A DNA stretch of 64,000 nt from Streptomyces sp. cf386 (GTDB taxonomy: Bacteria > Actinomycetota > Actinomycetes > Streptomycetales > Streptomycetaceae): positions 265,326 to 329,325 of the forward strand of contig NZ_FNHV01000001.1 in NCBI RefSeq assembly GCF_900103585.1. The letters run 5' to 3'. The notes under the pieces were generated by a model. That model made no database searches. It was not told the origin of the DNA and worked only from the letters and a program-made list of their open reading frames with translations. Within the stretch, counting starts at the first letter, position 1. Each line of letters opens with the position of its first letter. The position numbers were made by a program, and so were the translations under genes. Positions 28,268 to 35,783 of this stretch are shown piece after piece.

Positions 28268-29520
28268 CACGACCCCCCGTTGATCGGACCCACATGGTCG
28301 GTCACGCGTCGCACGACGGTCTTGACCAGAGTCTCATGGCCCGCCTCGAACGGCGGGTCGAGAACCAGCACTTCGTCGGGGCTTCCCGGCCAGCACTCCC
28401 GCACGTCGACGCCCCGGCCGGGAATGACCAGGACGTGCATCCAGGGGATCTTCTCGTGGAGCTGGGCGATGACCCGGTGCACGATCCCCAAGTCGCATCG
28501 CTTGGCGTCGAGCAGGAGGAAGAAGCGGCCGAAGTTGCGGGGTTCCTCCAGGCCGTCCAGGTCCTCGTCCGCCCCCAGACAGAACTTGGCCCTGACCGCG
28601 CTCTCGCACTGGTCCAGCAGGTAGGACTCCGGGTCGTCGTCGCCGGGCGGGCGTCCGGCCACCTCGGCGATGTAGTAGCTCTTGCTGTCGACGCAGAACG
28701 CCCGGTGCAGGTACTGCTGCCCGATGAGCGGACTGTCGACGTTCAGGATGACGACGCGGCGGATGGAGCCGTCGGTCTCGCGCACGATGCGCCGGGCCTC
28801 GTCCCGATCGACCCAGACCGGAAGGATCATCGTCGCCAGCCGGGCGGTGCGGCCCCGGTCGAGCCCGCCGTCCCAGGCCACCAGCACCGCGTTGCACAGC
28901 TTTACGACATCGTGCGTGTCGAGCATCTGCGAGGCCAGCAGCACGGGGGCCATCCCGGGGATCAGCTCCGTGTGCTCCTCGTCGGGGATGTCCAGCTCCC
29001 GGGCGATTCTGGCGAAGGTGGAGTCGGCTTTGATCTCGGCGAGTTGAATGCCGATGTTGTCGAGCCAGGCGCTCACGGCGTCGTCCCGCGTCCGGCGGAT
29101 CCGGGGGAACTGCCGGACGAGTTGGGCGATCTCCTCCTCCGCGCAAGTTCTGACCCGCTCCACGTCGTCGTCGGCCAGGTAGCGCAGCGCGGAGTCCCTC
29201 AGCTGCCCGGCACTGACCCCGCCCACCAGCACGGTGACCAGGACCATGCCGGGCTGCAGGGTCTTGCGCCAGTGCAGGATGTTGGTCTCGCGGCGCACCC
29301 AGGACGAGCCGAGGGCGGCCTCGTTCACCAGGACGAGGGCCGCATCGCACTCGCCCAGGAACCTCGCGAGCTTCAACTGCCAGGGACGGCCGGGCTGTTG
29401 TAAGCGTACGTCGAGCAGGACGGTGTACTGCCGTTCCTCCAGGCCCTGGGCGATGGCGTCGCGCAGCCGGGCGGTTCGTTTGTCCGAGCTGGTGCTGTGG
29501 CTGATGAACACCTTGACCAC
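28264..29520 (-). CDS. TIR-domain protein with catalytic-type Glu (candidate NADase)
   Basis: A 418-residue protein. Residues 2-110 form a canonical TIR domain: first strand VKVFISHS, the BB-loop region LDVRLQQPGRPW, and SSWVRRE with Trp74 and Glu78 in the spacing of the catalytic Glu of NAD-cleaving TIRs. The C-terminal ~300 residues (RRVVILNVDSPLIGQ, GRFFLLLDAKRCDLG, HEKIPWMHVLVIPGRG) form an alpha/beta region I cannot assign; it may be the MoxR-vWA-associated type of domain. GTG 29520 has GGCGGGG upstream. FxSxx systems often carry a TIR-like protein named FxsC, but identity with FxsC is not shown here. Confidence 0.82.
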   Translation of the reverse strand: MVKVFISHSTSSDKRTARLRDAIAQGLEERQYTVLLDVRLQQPGRPWQLKLARFLGECDAALVLVNEAALGSSWVRRETNILHWRKTLQPGMVLVTVLVGGVSAGQLRDSALRYLADDDVERVRTCAEEEIAQLVRQFPRIRRTRDDAVSAWLDNIGIQLAEIKADSTFARIARELDIPDEEHTELIPGMAPVLLASQMLDTHDVVKLCNAVLVAWDGGLDRGRTARLATMILPVWVDRDEARRIVRETDGSIRRVVILNVDSPLIGQQYLHRAFCVDSKSYYIAEVAGRPPGDDDPESYLLDQCESAVRAKFCLGADEDLDGLEEPRNFGRFFLLLDAKRCDLGIVHRVIAQLHEKIPWMHVLVIPGRGVDVRECWPGSPDEVLVLDPPFEAGHETLVKTVVRRVTDHVGPINGGSW

Positions 29521-29533
29521 CCTCGCCCCGCCT

Positions 29534-30424
29534 TCAGTCCGCGATCCACTTGGCCATCCAGCCCTCGTTCTGCACCGAGACGATGTGCTCGGTCCGCTCG
29601 GCCAGCCGGTCGGCATCCGCGTCCGTGGCCGGGGCACGCTGCTGCCACCACCGCAGCAGCCGTTCCAGTTCACCGGCGGTCATGCTGTACTCGATCTGCT
29701 GACTCACATAGCGCGCCGACGCCCCGTGGGAGACCACGGCGACGGTGACGGCGGCGACGACGGGGATCCAGACCGCCGCCGCCTGGGCCTCGAAGGCCCC
29801 GGCCGCCGCGCCGAGCAGCACGGAGAGGGCGGCCAGCGCCTGACCGCAGCGCTCCACGAGCCGGGCCCGCCCGGCCATCTCGTCGGCCTTGGGGCGGTAG
29901 TAGCTCTCGAGTTGGTGCCGCAGCCGCTGCTCGACGTAGCCGACCGTGTCGGTGACGGGCGGCAGTGGGCGGTCGGCGGGACGGATGCCGTGGGTTTCCG
30001 ACTCCAGGTCGGCGATCTCGGCGAGCACGGCGCCGGTACGGTCCAGCAGTTCCGCGTCCCGCCGCGCCGACTGCCGGTACTGGGCGAGCCCGGCCAGGTA
30101 GACGTACACCTGGCTCTTGAGCTCCTCGGAGACCGAGCGCAGCCGGGTCCACTGCCGTACCCGGTCGGGCGACGCACCCAGGGCCGTCAGCGGCGCCGAT
30201 CCCGCGGCCAGCAGGGCCAGGAAGGCGAACGTCCGGCCGGCGGGCGGGGAGAGAGGCATGAGTTGTGCGGCGGCGGCGCCCAGTACGCCGGCGCCGACCC
30301 CCGCGCACAACGTGGCCGCGCGCGCCCGGGCGATACCGGTTCTGCGCCGGGCGGCCGCCTGCGACCAGATGCTCTGGACGCGCCAGACTTCGCGCGCCGC
30401 GGCCCCTCCCCCGCCAGTGCTCAC
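29534..30424 (-). CDS. DUF4231/SLATT-like two-transmembrane protein
   Basis: A 296-residue protein with two hydrophobic hairpins (about residues 35-85 and 190-225) and amphipathic helices between and after them. The QLESYYRPKADEMAGRA segment before the second hairpin and the C-terminal helices resemble DUF4231/SLATT proteins, predicted pore-forming effectors of nucleotide-signal and conflict systems. The start is GTG 30424; no ribosome site is seen. It lies 47 bp after fxsB and 13 bp before the TIR gene in the same operon. A membrane-permeabilising or membrane-anchoring role is inferred. Confidence 0.72.
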   Translation of the reverse strand: MSTGGGGAAAREVWRVQSIWSQAAARRRTGIARARAATLCAGVGAGVLGAAAAQLMPLSPPAGRTFAFLALLAAGSAPLTALGASPDRVRQWTRLRSVSEELKSQVYVYLAGLAQYRQSARRDAELLDRTGAVLAEIADLESETHGIRPADRPLPPVTDTVGYVEQRLRHQLESYYRPKADEMAGRARLVERCGQALAALSVLLGAAAGAFEAQAAAVWIPVVAAVTVAVVSHGASARYVSQQIEYSMTAGELERLLRWWQQRAPATDADADRLAERTEHIVSVQNEGWMAKWIAD

Positions 30425-30471
30425 GACAAGAAGTCTGACGTGCGATCAACTGGCTTGCAATGAGAACCGGT

Positions 30472-31737
30472 TCAATCGGGCAGGAGGGGTCCCGAGCGCA
30501 ACACCGGCTCAATTCTGTGTGCGACATGCCGGATGAGCAGTTCGAGATCCGAACAGTAGACCGATCGGTTGCGGAAGCCGCTGCCGCTGCGATAGCGGTG
30601 GGCGTAGTGGCCTCCGCCGCAGACGCGCAGCACGGGACAGTCCAGGCAGTCCGAGCCGAGCGCGCCCGCACCCAACTGCCGGGCCACGATGCCGGGGTGG
30701 TCGAGCACGTCGTCGAAGCTGTTGCGGAAGACGTTCATGCCGGTCGCGGGTGCTTGGGCGTACGCGGCCTTGAGGCTGTCCACCTGCTCGATGGCGCCGT
30801 CGGTCTCCACCAGCACGGCGGCGACCGGGGAGAGCCCGACGGCTTCCGCGCGGCTGGGGAAGCCGAGGAGCAGCCCTATGATCTCGGTGAAGAGCCGGAT
30901 CCGGGTCCGGTGCCGGCCGCTGTCGAACCAGCGGTCGAAGACCTGGGCGAGCCATTCCCCGTACGGCGCCGAGCCGACGCTGGACGGCCCCTTGCCCGGG
31001 GGCGGCGACTCCCAGTTCGCGTGCGGCAGCAAGAAGTCGAGGGCGGCCGGACGGAACTCCATCAGGGAGTCGTACACGTCCTCCGGGTCCAGGTCGAGGT
31101 CGATGGTGCACAGCAGGCCGGCGTACGCCTCGGGGTGGCGGGCGAGCAGGGCGAGACCGCGGGTGGCGGCCTCCCAGGCGGGCCGACCGGCGTGGTCGAC
31201 GCGCCGCTTGTTGTGCTCGGCCCTGCCGCCGTCGAGGCTGACACCGACGCGGACGCCGGCCGCCGCGAGCCGCCCCACGCCGTCGGCGGTCAGCTGGGTA
31301 CCGTTCGTCTGCACGCTCACCCGCACCTCGCAGTGCGTCCCGGCAGCGGCCAGTACCGCGGCGCGCACCTCGGAGACCTGCCGCAACGCGATGTCCACAC
31401 CACCGAGCAGCGGCTCTCCCCCGTGCAACTCGACCCTGATGCCGCGCAGACCATGGCCGGCCACGTGCTCGCCGATCCGTTCGGCGCTGCGCTCGAGCAC
31501 GTCCTGCCGGATCCGCGGGGGACGACCGCGCCAGGAGTCGTCCGCCGCGGTGTAGACATAGCAGTAGCTGCACAGCAAATTACAACGACTGCTGAGCTTC
31601 AGGACGAACTGCTCAAAGGGCACCGGCGAGGTGCCGGCCTGCCGGAGGGCGGGCACGTCCAGCAGCCGGTGCGGCCACGGGGCCGACGCGTGCACGTCTG
31701 CCGAAGCCGCCGCTCCGCCTTCCGGACCGCGTCTCAC
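30472..31737 (-). CDS. fxsB: FxsB-type radical SAM/SPASM peptide maturase
   Basis: A 421-residue enzyme with the radical SAM cluster CNLLCSYC (Cys52, 56, 59) and a SPASM region with Cys364, 367, 373 and 395. The segment CPVLRVCGGGHYAHRY then GFRNRSVYC is a signature of the FxsB family. FxsB-family enzymes use S-adenosylmethionine and iron-sulfur clusters to crosslink residues in a short precursor; characterised relatives make three-residue cyclophanes linking an aromatic ring to a nearby side chain. GTG 31737 starts one base after the precursor stop codon, so the two are tightly coupled. It is the second gene of the operon. Confidence 0.93.
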   Translation of the reverse strand: MRRGPEGGAAASADVHASAPWPHRLLDVPALRQAGTSPVPFEQFVLKLSSRCNLLCSYCYVYTAADDSWRGRPPRIRQDVLERSAERIGEHVAGHGLRGIRVELHGGEPLLGGVDIALRQVSEVRAAVLAAAGTHCEVRVSVQTNGTQLTADGVGRLAAAGVRVGVSLDGGRAEHNKRRVDHAGRPAWEAATRGLALLARHPEAYAGLLCTIDLDLDPEDVYDSLMEFRPAALDFLLPHANWESPPPGKGPSSVGSAPYGEWLAQVFDRWFDSGRHRTRIRLFTEIIGLLLGFPSRAEAVGLSPVAAVLVETDGAIEQVDSLKAAYAQAPATGMNVFRNSFDDVLDHPGIVARQLGAGALGSDCLDCPVLRVCGGGHYAHRYRSGSGFRNRSVYCSDLELLIRHVAHRIEPVLRSGPLLPD

Positions 31738-31738
31738 C

Positions 31739-31942
31739 TCAGGGACTGTCCTCGTAGTACGCGACCGGCAGACCCACCGTCTGCGCCTGGCGCTCCATCA
31801 GATGACGTAGCACTTCTGTCAGTACCGGGTGGTCCAGGCCGCGCTGCAGCAGCTCCGGGCCGACGCCTGCCGGGAGACGGGACCGGTCGGCCTGACCGGG
31901 GCCGTCGACCGCGAGACGGTCGTCCAGCCGGGGATTCGACAC
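31739..31942 (-). CDS. fxsA: Short RiPP precursor, FxSxx-COOH type with YxD variant tail
   Basis: A 67-residue peptide starting at GTG 31942, fixed by a strong GGAGGGA ribosome site 6 bp away. The N-terminal part is a Gly/Arg/Asp-rich leader (AVDGPGQADRSRL), followed by an amphipathic helix (PVLTEVLRHLMERQ) and the tail VAYYEDSP. FxsA-type precursors end in Phe-x-Ser-x-x; here the aligned residues are Tyr-Glu-Asp-Ser-Pro. The enzyme gene follows one base later. The expected product is a crosslink within Y-E-D near the C-terminus. It is the first gene of the nine-gene operon. Confidence 0.85.
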   Translation of the reverse strand: MSNPRLDDRLAVDGPGQADRSRLPAGVGPELLQRGLDHPVLTEVLRHLMERQAQTVGLPVAYYEDSP

Positions 31943-32019
31943 TGCGCTCCCTCCACGATCAGCCACTTTGGACGTGGCTGTGCCGTGTCGCGTCGTACAG
32001 GACTCACGGCGACGGGGCA

Positions 32020-32050
32020 ATCGTAGAGGCAGCCGCACGCCTCTAGGCGT
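32020..32050 (-). promoter_or_regulatory. Putative promoter/operator of the Fxs-type operon
   Basis: On the minus strand TACGAT (32025 to 32020) is a fair -10 element, about 75 bp upstream of the fxsA start. A palindrome, ACGCCT-CT-AGGCGT (32037-32050), overlaps the position where a -35 box would be. No consensus -35 is visible, so a regulator binding there could activate or repress. Confidence 0.35.
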
Positions 32051-32115
32051 TCTTCGGGCAGCAGCATCCGAGCCCGCGAGCCGCGCACCGACCGTGCCGG
32101 ACAGCCTCGGCCCCC

Positions 32116-32150
32116 TTGCCTCGCCTGCACCATGCACCTAACCTGATTTT
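32116..32150 (+). promoter_or_regulatory. Leaderless promoter of the MFS gene
   Basis: TTGCCT (32116-32121), a 17-bp spacer, TAACCT (32139-32144), then 6 bp to GTG 32151. The geometry predicts transcription starting at or next to the start codon. Confidence 0.6.
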
Positions 32151-33380
32151 GTGCCGCTAATAAACAAACCCCGAACGCACAACGCCGTGCCGGGCAACGG
32201 CAGCACGCTGACCCGCCTGCGCATCGCCCTCACCGCCTTCTTCGCCCTCGACGGATTCCTCTTCGCCGGCTGGGTCGTACGTATCCCCGCCATCAAGGAA
32301 CAGATCGGCGCCTCCGCCAGCGCCCTCGGCCTCGCCCTCCTCGGCCTCTCTGCGGGCGCCGTCCTCACCATGACGCTCACCGGTCGGCTCTGCCGCCGCT
32401 ACGGCACCCACCAGGTCACCGTGGTCTGCGCGGTCCTCCTCTCCCTCAGCGTCGCCCTGCCCCCGCTCACCCACTCCGTGCTCGCCCTCGGCGCCGTGCT
32501 CCTCCTCTTCGGCGCCGCCTACGGCAGCATCAACGTCGCCTTCAACAGCGCCGCCGTCGACCTGGTCACCGCCCTGCGCCGACCCGTGATGCCCAGCTTC
32601 CACGCGGCCTTCAGCCTGGGCGGCATGGTCGGCGCGGGGCTCGGCGGGCTGGTCGCGGGGGCTCTCTCCCCGACCCGGCATCTGCTGGGCCTCACCGTGA
32701 TCGGGCTGCTGGTGACGGCCGTGGCGGGCCGTACGCTGCTGCGTCACGAGCCGCCGACCGGCGCGAACGCCGTACGCGCCGAGAGCGGCGGCCCGCGCCG
32801 CCTGGACGCCAGAACCCGCGGACTGGTGATCGTCTTCGGCCTGATCGCCCTGTGCACGGCCTACGGCGAGGGCGCCATGGCCGACTGGGGCGCGCTGCAC
32901 CTCGAACAGGACCTGGACGCCTCGCCGGGCGTCGCCGCCGCCGGCTACTCCTGCTTCGCGCTGGCCATGACCATCGGCCGCCTCAGCGGTACGGCTCTCC
33001 TGGAACGGCTCGGCCACGGCCGTACGGTCATCGCGGGCGGCGCCACCGCGGCGGCCGGGATGCTGCTCGGCTCTCTCGCGCCCTCCCTGTGGGCGGCGCT
33101 GCTCGGTTTCGCGATCACGGGACTCGGTCTCGCCAACCTCTTTCCGGTGGCCGTCGAGCGCGCGGGCGTCCTCGCCGGCCCGAGCGGCGTCGCCACCGCC
33201 TCCACCCTCGGCTACGGCGGCATGCTCCTCGGACCGCCCGCCATCGGCTTCATGGCCGACTGGTTCTCCCTGCCCGTCGCTCTCACCAGCGTCGCCGTAC
33301 TGGCCGCGATCGCCACCCTGATCGGCATCGTGACCCGCCGCGCGACACCGAACCGACCGGGGTCGCCGTCCGGACCGTGA
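32151..33380 (+). CDS. MFS transporter (YbjJ/FucP-like)
   Basis: A 409-residue, 12-helix major facilitator protein. The first helix region (LTAFFALDGFLFAGWVVRIP) and the loop GRLCRRYGTHQ, plus SFHAAFSLGGMVGAGLGGL, resemble the YbjJ/FucP branch of the family, which moves small solutes or drugs by proton coupling. The GTG start is supported by the leaderless promoter. It is divergent from the Fxs-type operon across about 200 bp, but nothing links it to that system functionally. The substrate is unknown. Confidence 0.85.
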   Translation: MPLINKPRTHNAVPGNGSTLTRLRIALTAFFALDGFLFAGWVVRIPAIKEQIGASASALGLALLGLSAGAVLTMTLTGRLCRRYGTHQVTVVCAVLLSLSVALPPLTHSVLALGAVLLLFGAAYGSINVAFNSAAVDLVTALRRPVMPSFHAAFSLGGMVGAGLGGLVAGALSPTRHLLGLTVIGLLVTAVAGRTLLRHEPPTGANAVRAESGGPRRLDARTRGLVIVFGLIALCTAYGEGAMADWGALHLEQDLDASPGVAAAGYSCFALAMTIGRLSGTALLERLGHGRTVIAGGATAAAGMLLGSLAPSLWAALLGFAITGLGLANLFPVAVERAGVLAGPSGVATASTLGYGGMLLGPPAIGFMADWFSLPVALTSVAVLAAIATLIGIVTRRATPNRPGSPSGP

Positions 33381-33432
33381 CCGGCCTCGCCCCGATACCC
33401 CGGCACGGCGATCGGCGGCGCCCCGCCGACCG

Positions 33433-33467
33433 TTGTCCGCCCCGCCCACCGACCGCATCATGACCGG
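33433..33467 (+). promoter_or_regulatory. Leaderless promoter of the VOC gene
   Basis: TTGTCC (33433-33438), a 17-bp spacer, CATCAT (33456-33461), then 6 bp to ATG 33468. Same geometry as the promoter at 32116. Confidence 0.55.
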
Positions 33468-33857
33468 ATGGCACGACTCCACGACATCGTCATCGACTGT
33501 GCCCGTCCGGCCGCCACGGCCCGTTTCTGGGCCGCCGCCCTCGACGGTTACGCCGTAGCCCCCTACGACGACACCGAACTCGCCCGGTTGCACGCACAGG
33601 GCATCGACGGCCCGGAGGACGACCCGACCGTGCTGGTCGAGTCCCAAGCCGGCGGCCCTCGCCTGTGGTGTCAGCTCGTGCCGGAGCCCAAGCGCGGGAA
33701 GAACCGTCTGCACCTTGACCTGGTCTCCCCCGCCCCGGAGACCGAGATCGACCGCCTCACCGCCCTGGGCGCGACCGCCCTGGCCCGCCACGAGGACCAC
33801 TGGGTCCTCGCCGACCCCGACGGCAACGAGTTCTGTCTGTTCCCCACCCGGTCCTGA
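33468..33857 (+). CDS. VOC family (glyoxalase-like) protein
   Basis: A 129-residue protein of the vicinal-oxygen-chelate fold: strand LHDIVIDCARPAATARFWAAAL, the middle RLWCQLVPEPKRGKNRLHLDL, and the C-terminal WVLADPDGNEFCLFP, a hallmark of Glyoxalase_6-type members. Such proteins are metal-dependent enzymes or binding proteins for small molecules, often linked to antibiotic resistance or detoxification. The ATG at 33468 fits the leaderless promoter. It converges with the DM13 gene with only 6 bp between stops. Confidence 0.88.
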   Translation: MARLHDIVIDCARPAATARFWAAALDGYAVAPYDDTELARLHAQGIDGPEDDPTVLVESQAGGPRLWCQLVPEPKRGKNRLHLDLVSPAPETEIDRLTALGATALARHEDHWVLADPDGNEFCLFPTRS

Positions 33858-33863
33858 GCGCCT

Positions 33864-34400
33864 TCAGACCCGCGCGAGTTCCGCCGCCCCGAACGACACG
33901 TCGAAGCGGTCGCACCAAATGCTGACGCTGCTGTAGCGGGAGAGGTCGACGTCGTTCGGCACGACATAGTTCTGGCTGCCCTTGTTGCCTTTGAGCTTGC
34001 CGAGGCTGACGTGCTCGCCGTCGTCGAACACGCGCCAACCGCCCGGTCCCTTCTTCACGGGCGCGTCCGTCAGCCACACCCGCAGGTCCGGCCCATTGCT
34101 GGTGTCGAGCTTCTCCAGGCGTACGACATGGGAGCCGTCGGCCAGACGTACGACCCTCACCGTGCCCGACGTCGCGTGCTCGTGGCTGATCAGCTCGCCC
34201 CTGGCCAGCGTCTTCGGCGCGGGCGCCGAGGACGACGCGTCGGCAGGTTCCACCGCGCCGGGGAGGGCTTCCTCGACCGTCTGGTCCTGCCAGAGCTTCC
34301 AGGGCTGGAACCAGTAGAGCCCGAAGCCGCCCGCGGCGACGACCAGCACCAGCAATCCGATGCCCAGCGGCCTGCCCAGCACCTTCCGCACCCGTCCCAT
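33864..34400 (-). CDS. Membrane-anchored DM13-domain protein
   Basis: A 178-residue protein with one N-terminal transmembrane helix (IGLLVLVVAAGGFGLYWF), a Ser/Ala/Pro linker and a DM13 domain (about residues 65-178: GELISHEHATSGTVRVVRL, then LRVWLTDAP and NYVVPNDVDL, SVSIWCDRFDVSFG). DM13 domains are predicted electron-transfer modules with a conserved Cys, here Cys in SIWCDRF. The start ATG 34400 places the helix at the N-terminus and has AGGAAG upstream; longer starts to 34454 exist. It is probably extracytoplasmic. Confidence 0.88.
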   Translation of the reverse strand: MGRVRKVLGRPLGIGLLVLVVAAGGFGLYWFQPWKLWQDQTVEEALPGAVEPADASSSAPAPKTLARGELISHEHATSGTVRVVRLADGSHVVRLEKLDTSNGPDLRVWLTDAPVKKGPGGWRVFDDGEHVSLGKLKGNKGSQNYVVPNDVDLSRYSSVSIWCDRFDVSFGAAELARV

Positions 34401-34551
34401 GCCCGTCCCACTTCCTGAGAGTGACCTGTTCACACCCCATTCAACGGAACGCACGGCCCGCCGGATACACCGAGCGTGATGACGAAACCCTTACGTCTGT
34501 CCCGTCAAGGCGTTGCCCTTCGACCGGGCTCCATCCGGCACACTCACCCCC

Positions 34552-35292
34552 ATGGAGACCGCTGAGTTCGTTCGAACCCTGGACCGCGAAGGTCTGCTGC
34601 TGGCCGCGGCCGCCGAGGAGGCCGGGGTCGACGCCAAGGTGCCGACCTGTCCGGACTGGCAGGTACGGGATCTGCTGCGGCACACGGGGACGGTGCACCG
34701 CTGGGCCGCGGCGTTCGTCGCGCAGGCACTCACCTCGCCCAGGCCCCTGGGCGACGGCCCCGCCCTCGACGGCCCCGAGCTCCTGGCCTGGTACCGGGAC
34801 AGCCACCGCCGCCTGGTCGACACCCTCGCCGGAGCCGCGCCCGACGTGGAGTGCTGGACCTTCCACCCCGCCCCCAACCCCTCACCCCTGGCCTTCTGGG
34901 CCCGGCGGCAGGCCCATGAGACGACCGTCCACCGCTTCGACGCGGAGTCGGCGCGCGGCGGCACGCCGACCGGCATCGCGACGGAGTTCGCGGTGGACGG
35001 GATCGACGAACTGCTCCGCGGATTCCACGCCCGCTCCAGGAGCAGGGTCCGTACGCAGGAGCCGCGCGTGCTGCGGGTGCGGGCCTCGGACACGGACGCG
35101 GTGTGGACCGTACGGCTGTCGGCGGAAGCGCCCGTGACCACGCGGGACGCATCGGGCGGGGACGCGGATGCCGAAGTGGCCGGTCCTGCCGCGCAGTTGT
35201 ACCTGGCGCTGTGGAACCGGCTGCCGGTGCCGAGCGTGACGGGTGACGTCTCGCTCGCCGCACTGTGGCGGGAGAGGTCGGCGATCGGCTGA
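34552..35292 (+). CDS. Maleylpyruvate isomerase family mycothiol-dependent enzyme
   Basis: A 246-residue DinB-like four-helix protein. TCPDWQVRDLLRHTGTVHRW (metal-ligand His) and RQAHETTVHRFDAE are the signatures of the mycothiol-dependent maleylpyruvate isomerase family, and a C-terminal MDMPI-type domain follows. These enzymes use mycothiol, the low-molecular-weight thiol of actinobacteria, for isomerisation or conjugation of electrophiles. ATG 34552 gives the usual N-terminus (METAEFVRTLDREG); a GC-rich frame extends further upstream without support. No pathway context is given by the neighbours. Confidence 0.9.
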   Translation: METAEFVRTLDREGLLLAAAAEEAGVDAKVPTCPDWQVRDLLRHTGTVHRWAAAFVAQALTSPRPLGDGPALDGPELLAWYRDSHRRLVDTLAGAAPDVECWTFHPAPNPSPLAFWARRQAHETTVHRFDAESARGGTPTGIATEFAVDGIDELLRGFHARSRSRVRTQEPRVLRVRASDTDAVWTVRLSAEAPVTTRDASGGDADAEVAGPAAQLYLALWNRLPVPSVTGDVSLAALWRERSAIG

Positions 35293-35308
35293 CGCCGGTG
35301 ACGGACGG

Positions 35309-35698
35309 TCAGCCGGCCTGACCGACCGCCAGCATCCGGGTCAACACCGCACGCTGCACGGGCAGTACCTCACCGTGCAGCGCGCGCCCTTTCACCGTGA
35401 GCGCCACCTTCACGCCCCGCCGGTCCTCCGCACACATCCCGCGCTCGACGAGCCCGTCCTTCTCCAGCCGGGCGATCAGCCGCGACAGCGCGCTCTGACT
35501 CAGGTGGACGCGCTCGGAGATCTCCTGCACGCGATAGGCGCAGGCACCGTCCGCCAGCACGTCCAGGACCTCGAAATCGCTGGCGCACAGCCCGTGTTGG
35601 TGGAGAGCGCGGTCGAGTTCGCACTGGGTGCGCGCATGCAACGCCAGGATGTCCCGCCACTGGTCCACGAGCGCCTGTTCGGCCTTCTTCGCCGCCAT
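35309..35698 (-). CDS. MarR-family transcriptional regulator
   Basis: A 129-residue winged-helix protein. The recognition region is VQEISERVHLSQSALSRLIARLEKDGLVER (about 57-86) and the wing contains AEDRRGVKVALTVKGR, both typical of MarR. MarR proteins repress drug pumps or stress genes and release DNA on binding a ligand or on oxidation. ATG 35698 is chosen because the extension toward 35944 is only the shadow of the divergent transporter. The two genes share an 85-bp gap with clear palindromic sites, so this regulator probably controls itself and the MFS pump. Confidence 0.92.
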   Translation of the reverse strand: MAAKKAEQALVDQWRDILALHARTQCELDRALHQHGLCASDFEVLDVLADGACAYRVQEISERVHLSQSALSRLIARLEKDGLVERGMCAEDRRGVKVALTVKGRALHGEVLPVQRAVLTRMLAVGQAG

Positions 35699-35735
35699 GG
35701 GCGCACCGTAGCAGAGTTCACAGTTCATTGCGCTG

Positions 35736-35769
35736 GCATTAAATGCATTTGCATTCGATGCATGCGCAT
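35736..35769. promoter_or_regulatory. Paired MarR-type operators over the MFS promoter
   Basis: Two 11-bp palindromes, GCATTAAATGC (35736-35746) and GCATTCGATGC (35751-35761), start 15 bp apart; five GCAT motifs recur at 9- and 6-bp steps through 35769. The second palindrome overlaps the -35/spacer of the MFS promoter. Confidence 0.65.
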
Positions 35770-35783
35770 GTACTGTCTTCGCC
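35749..35783 (+). promoter_or_regulatory. Leaderless promoter of the DHA2-type MFS gene
   Basis: TTGCAT (35749-35754), a 16-bp spacer, TACTGT (35771-35776), then 7 bp to ATG 35784. It overlaps the MarR-type operator, consistent with repression. Confidence 0.6.

Noticed and set aside
28264..29520. Calling the TIR gene fxsC
   Set aside because: Only the TIR fold and the location support it; the large C-terminal region could not be matched to the FxsC family from sequence alone.
7672..31942. Integrated prophage or transposon
   Set aside because: No integrase, transposase, terminal repeats or attachment-site duplication is visible, and base composition stays like the neighbours.
35736..35769. 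Simple AT-rich low-complexity region
   Set aside because: The regular GCAT spacing and two palindromes over a promoter next to a MarR gene make an operator more likely.
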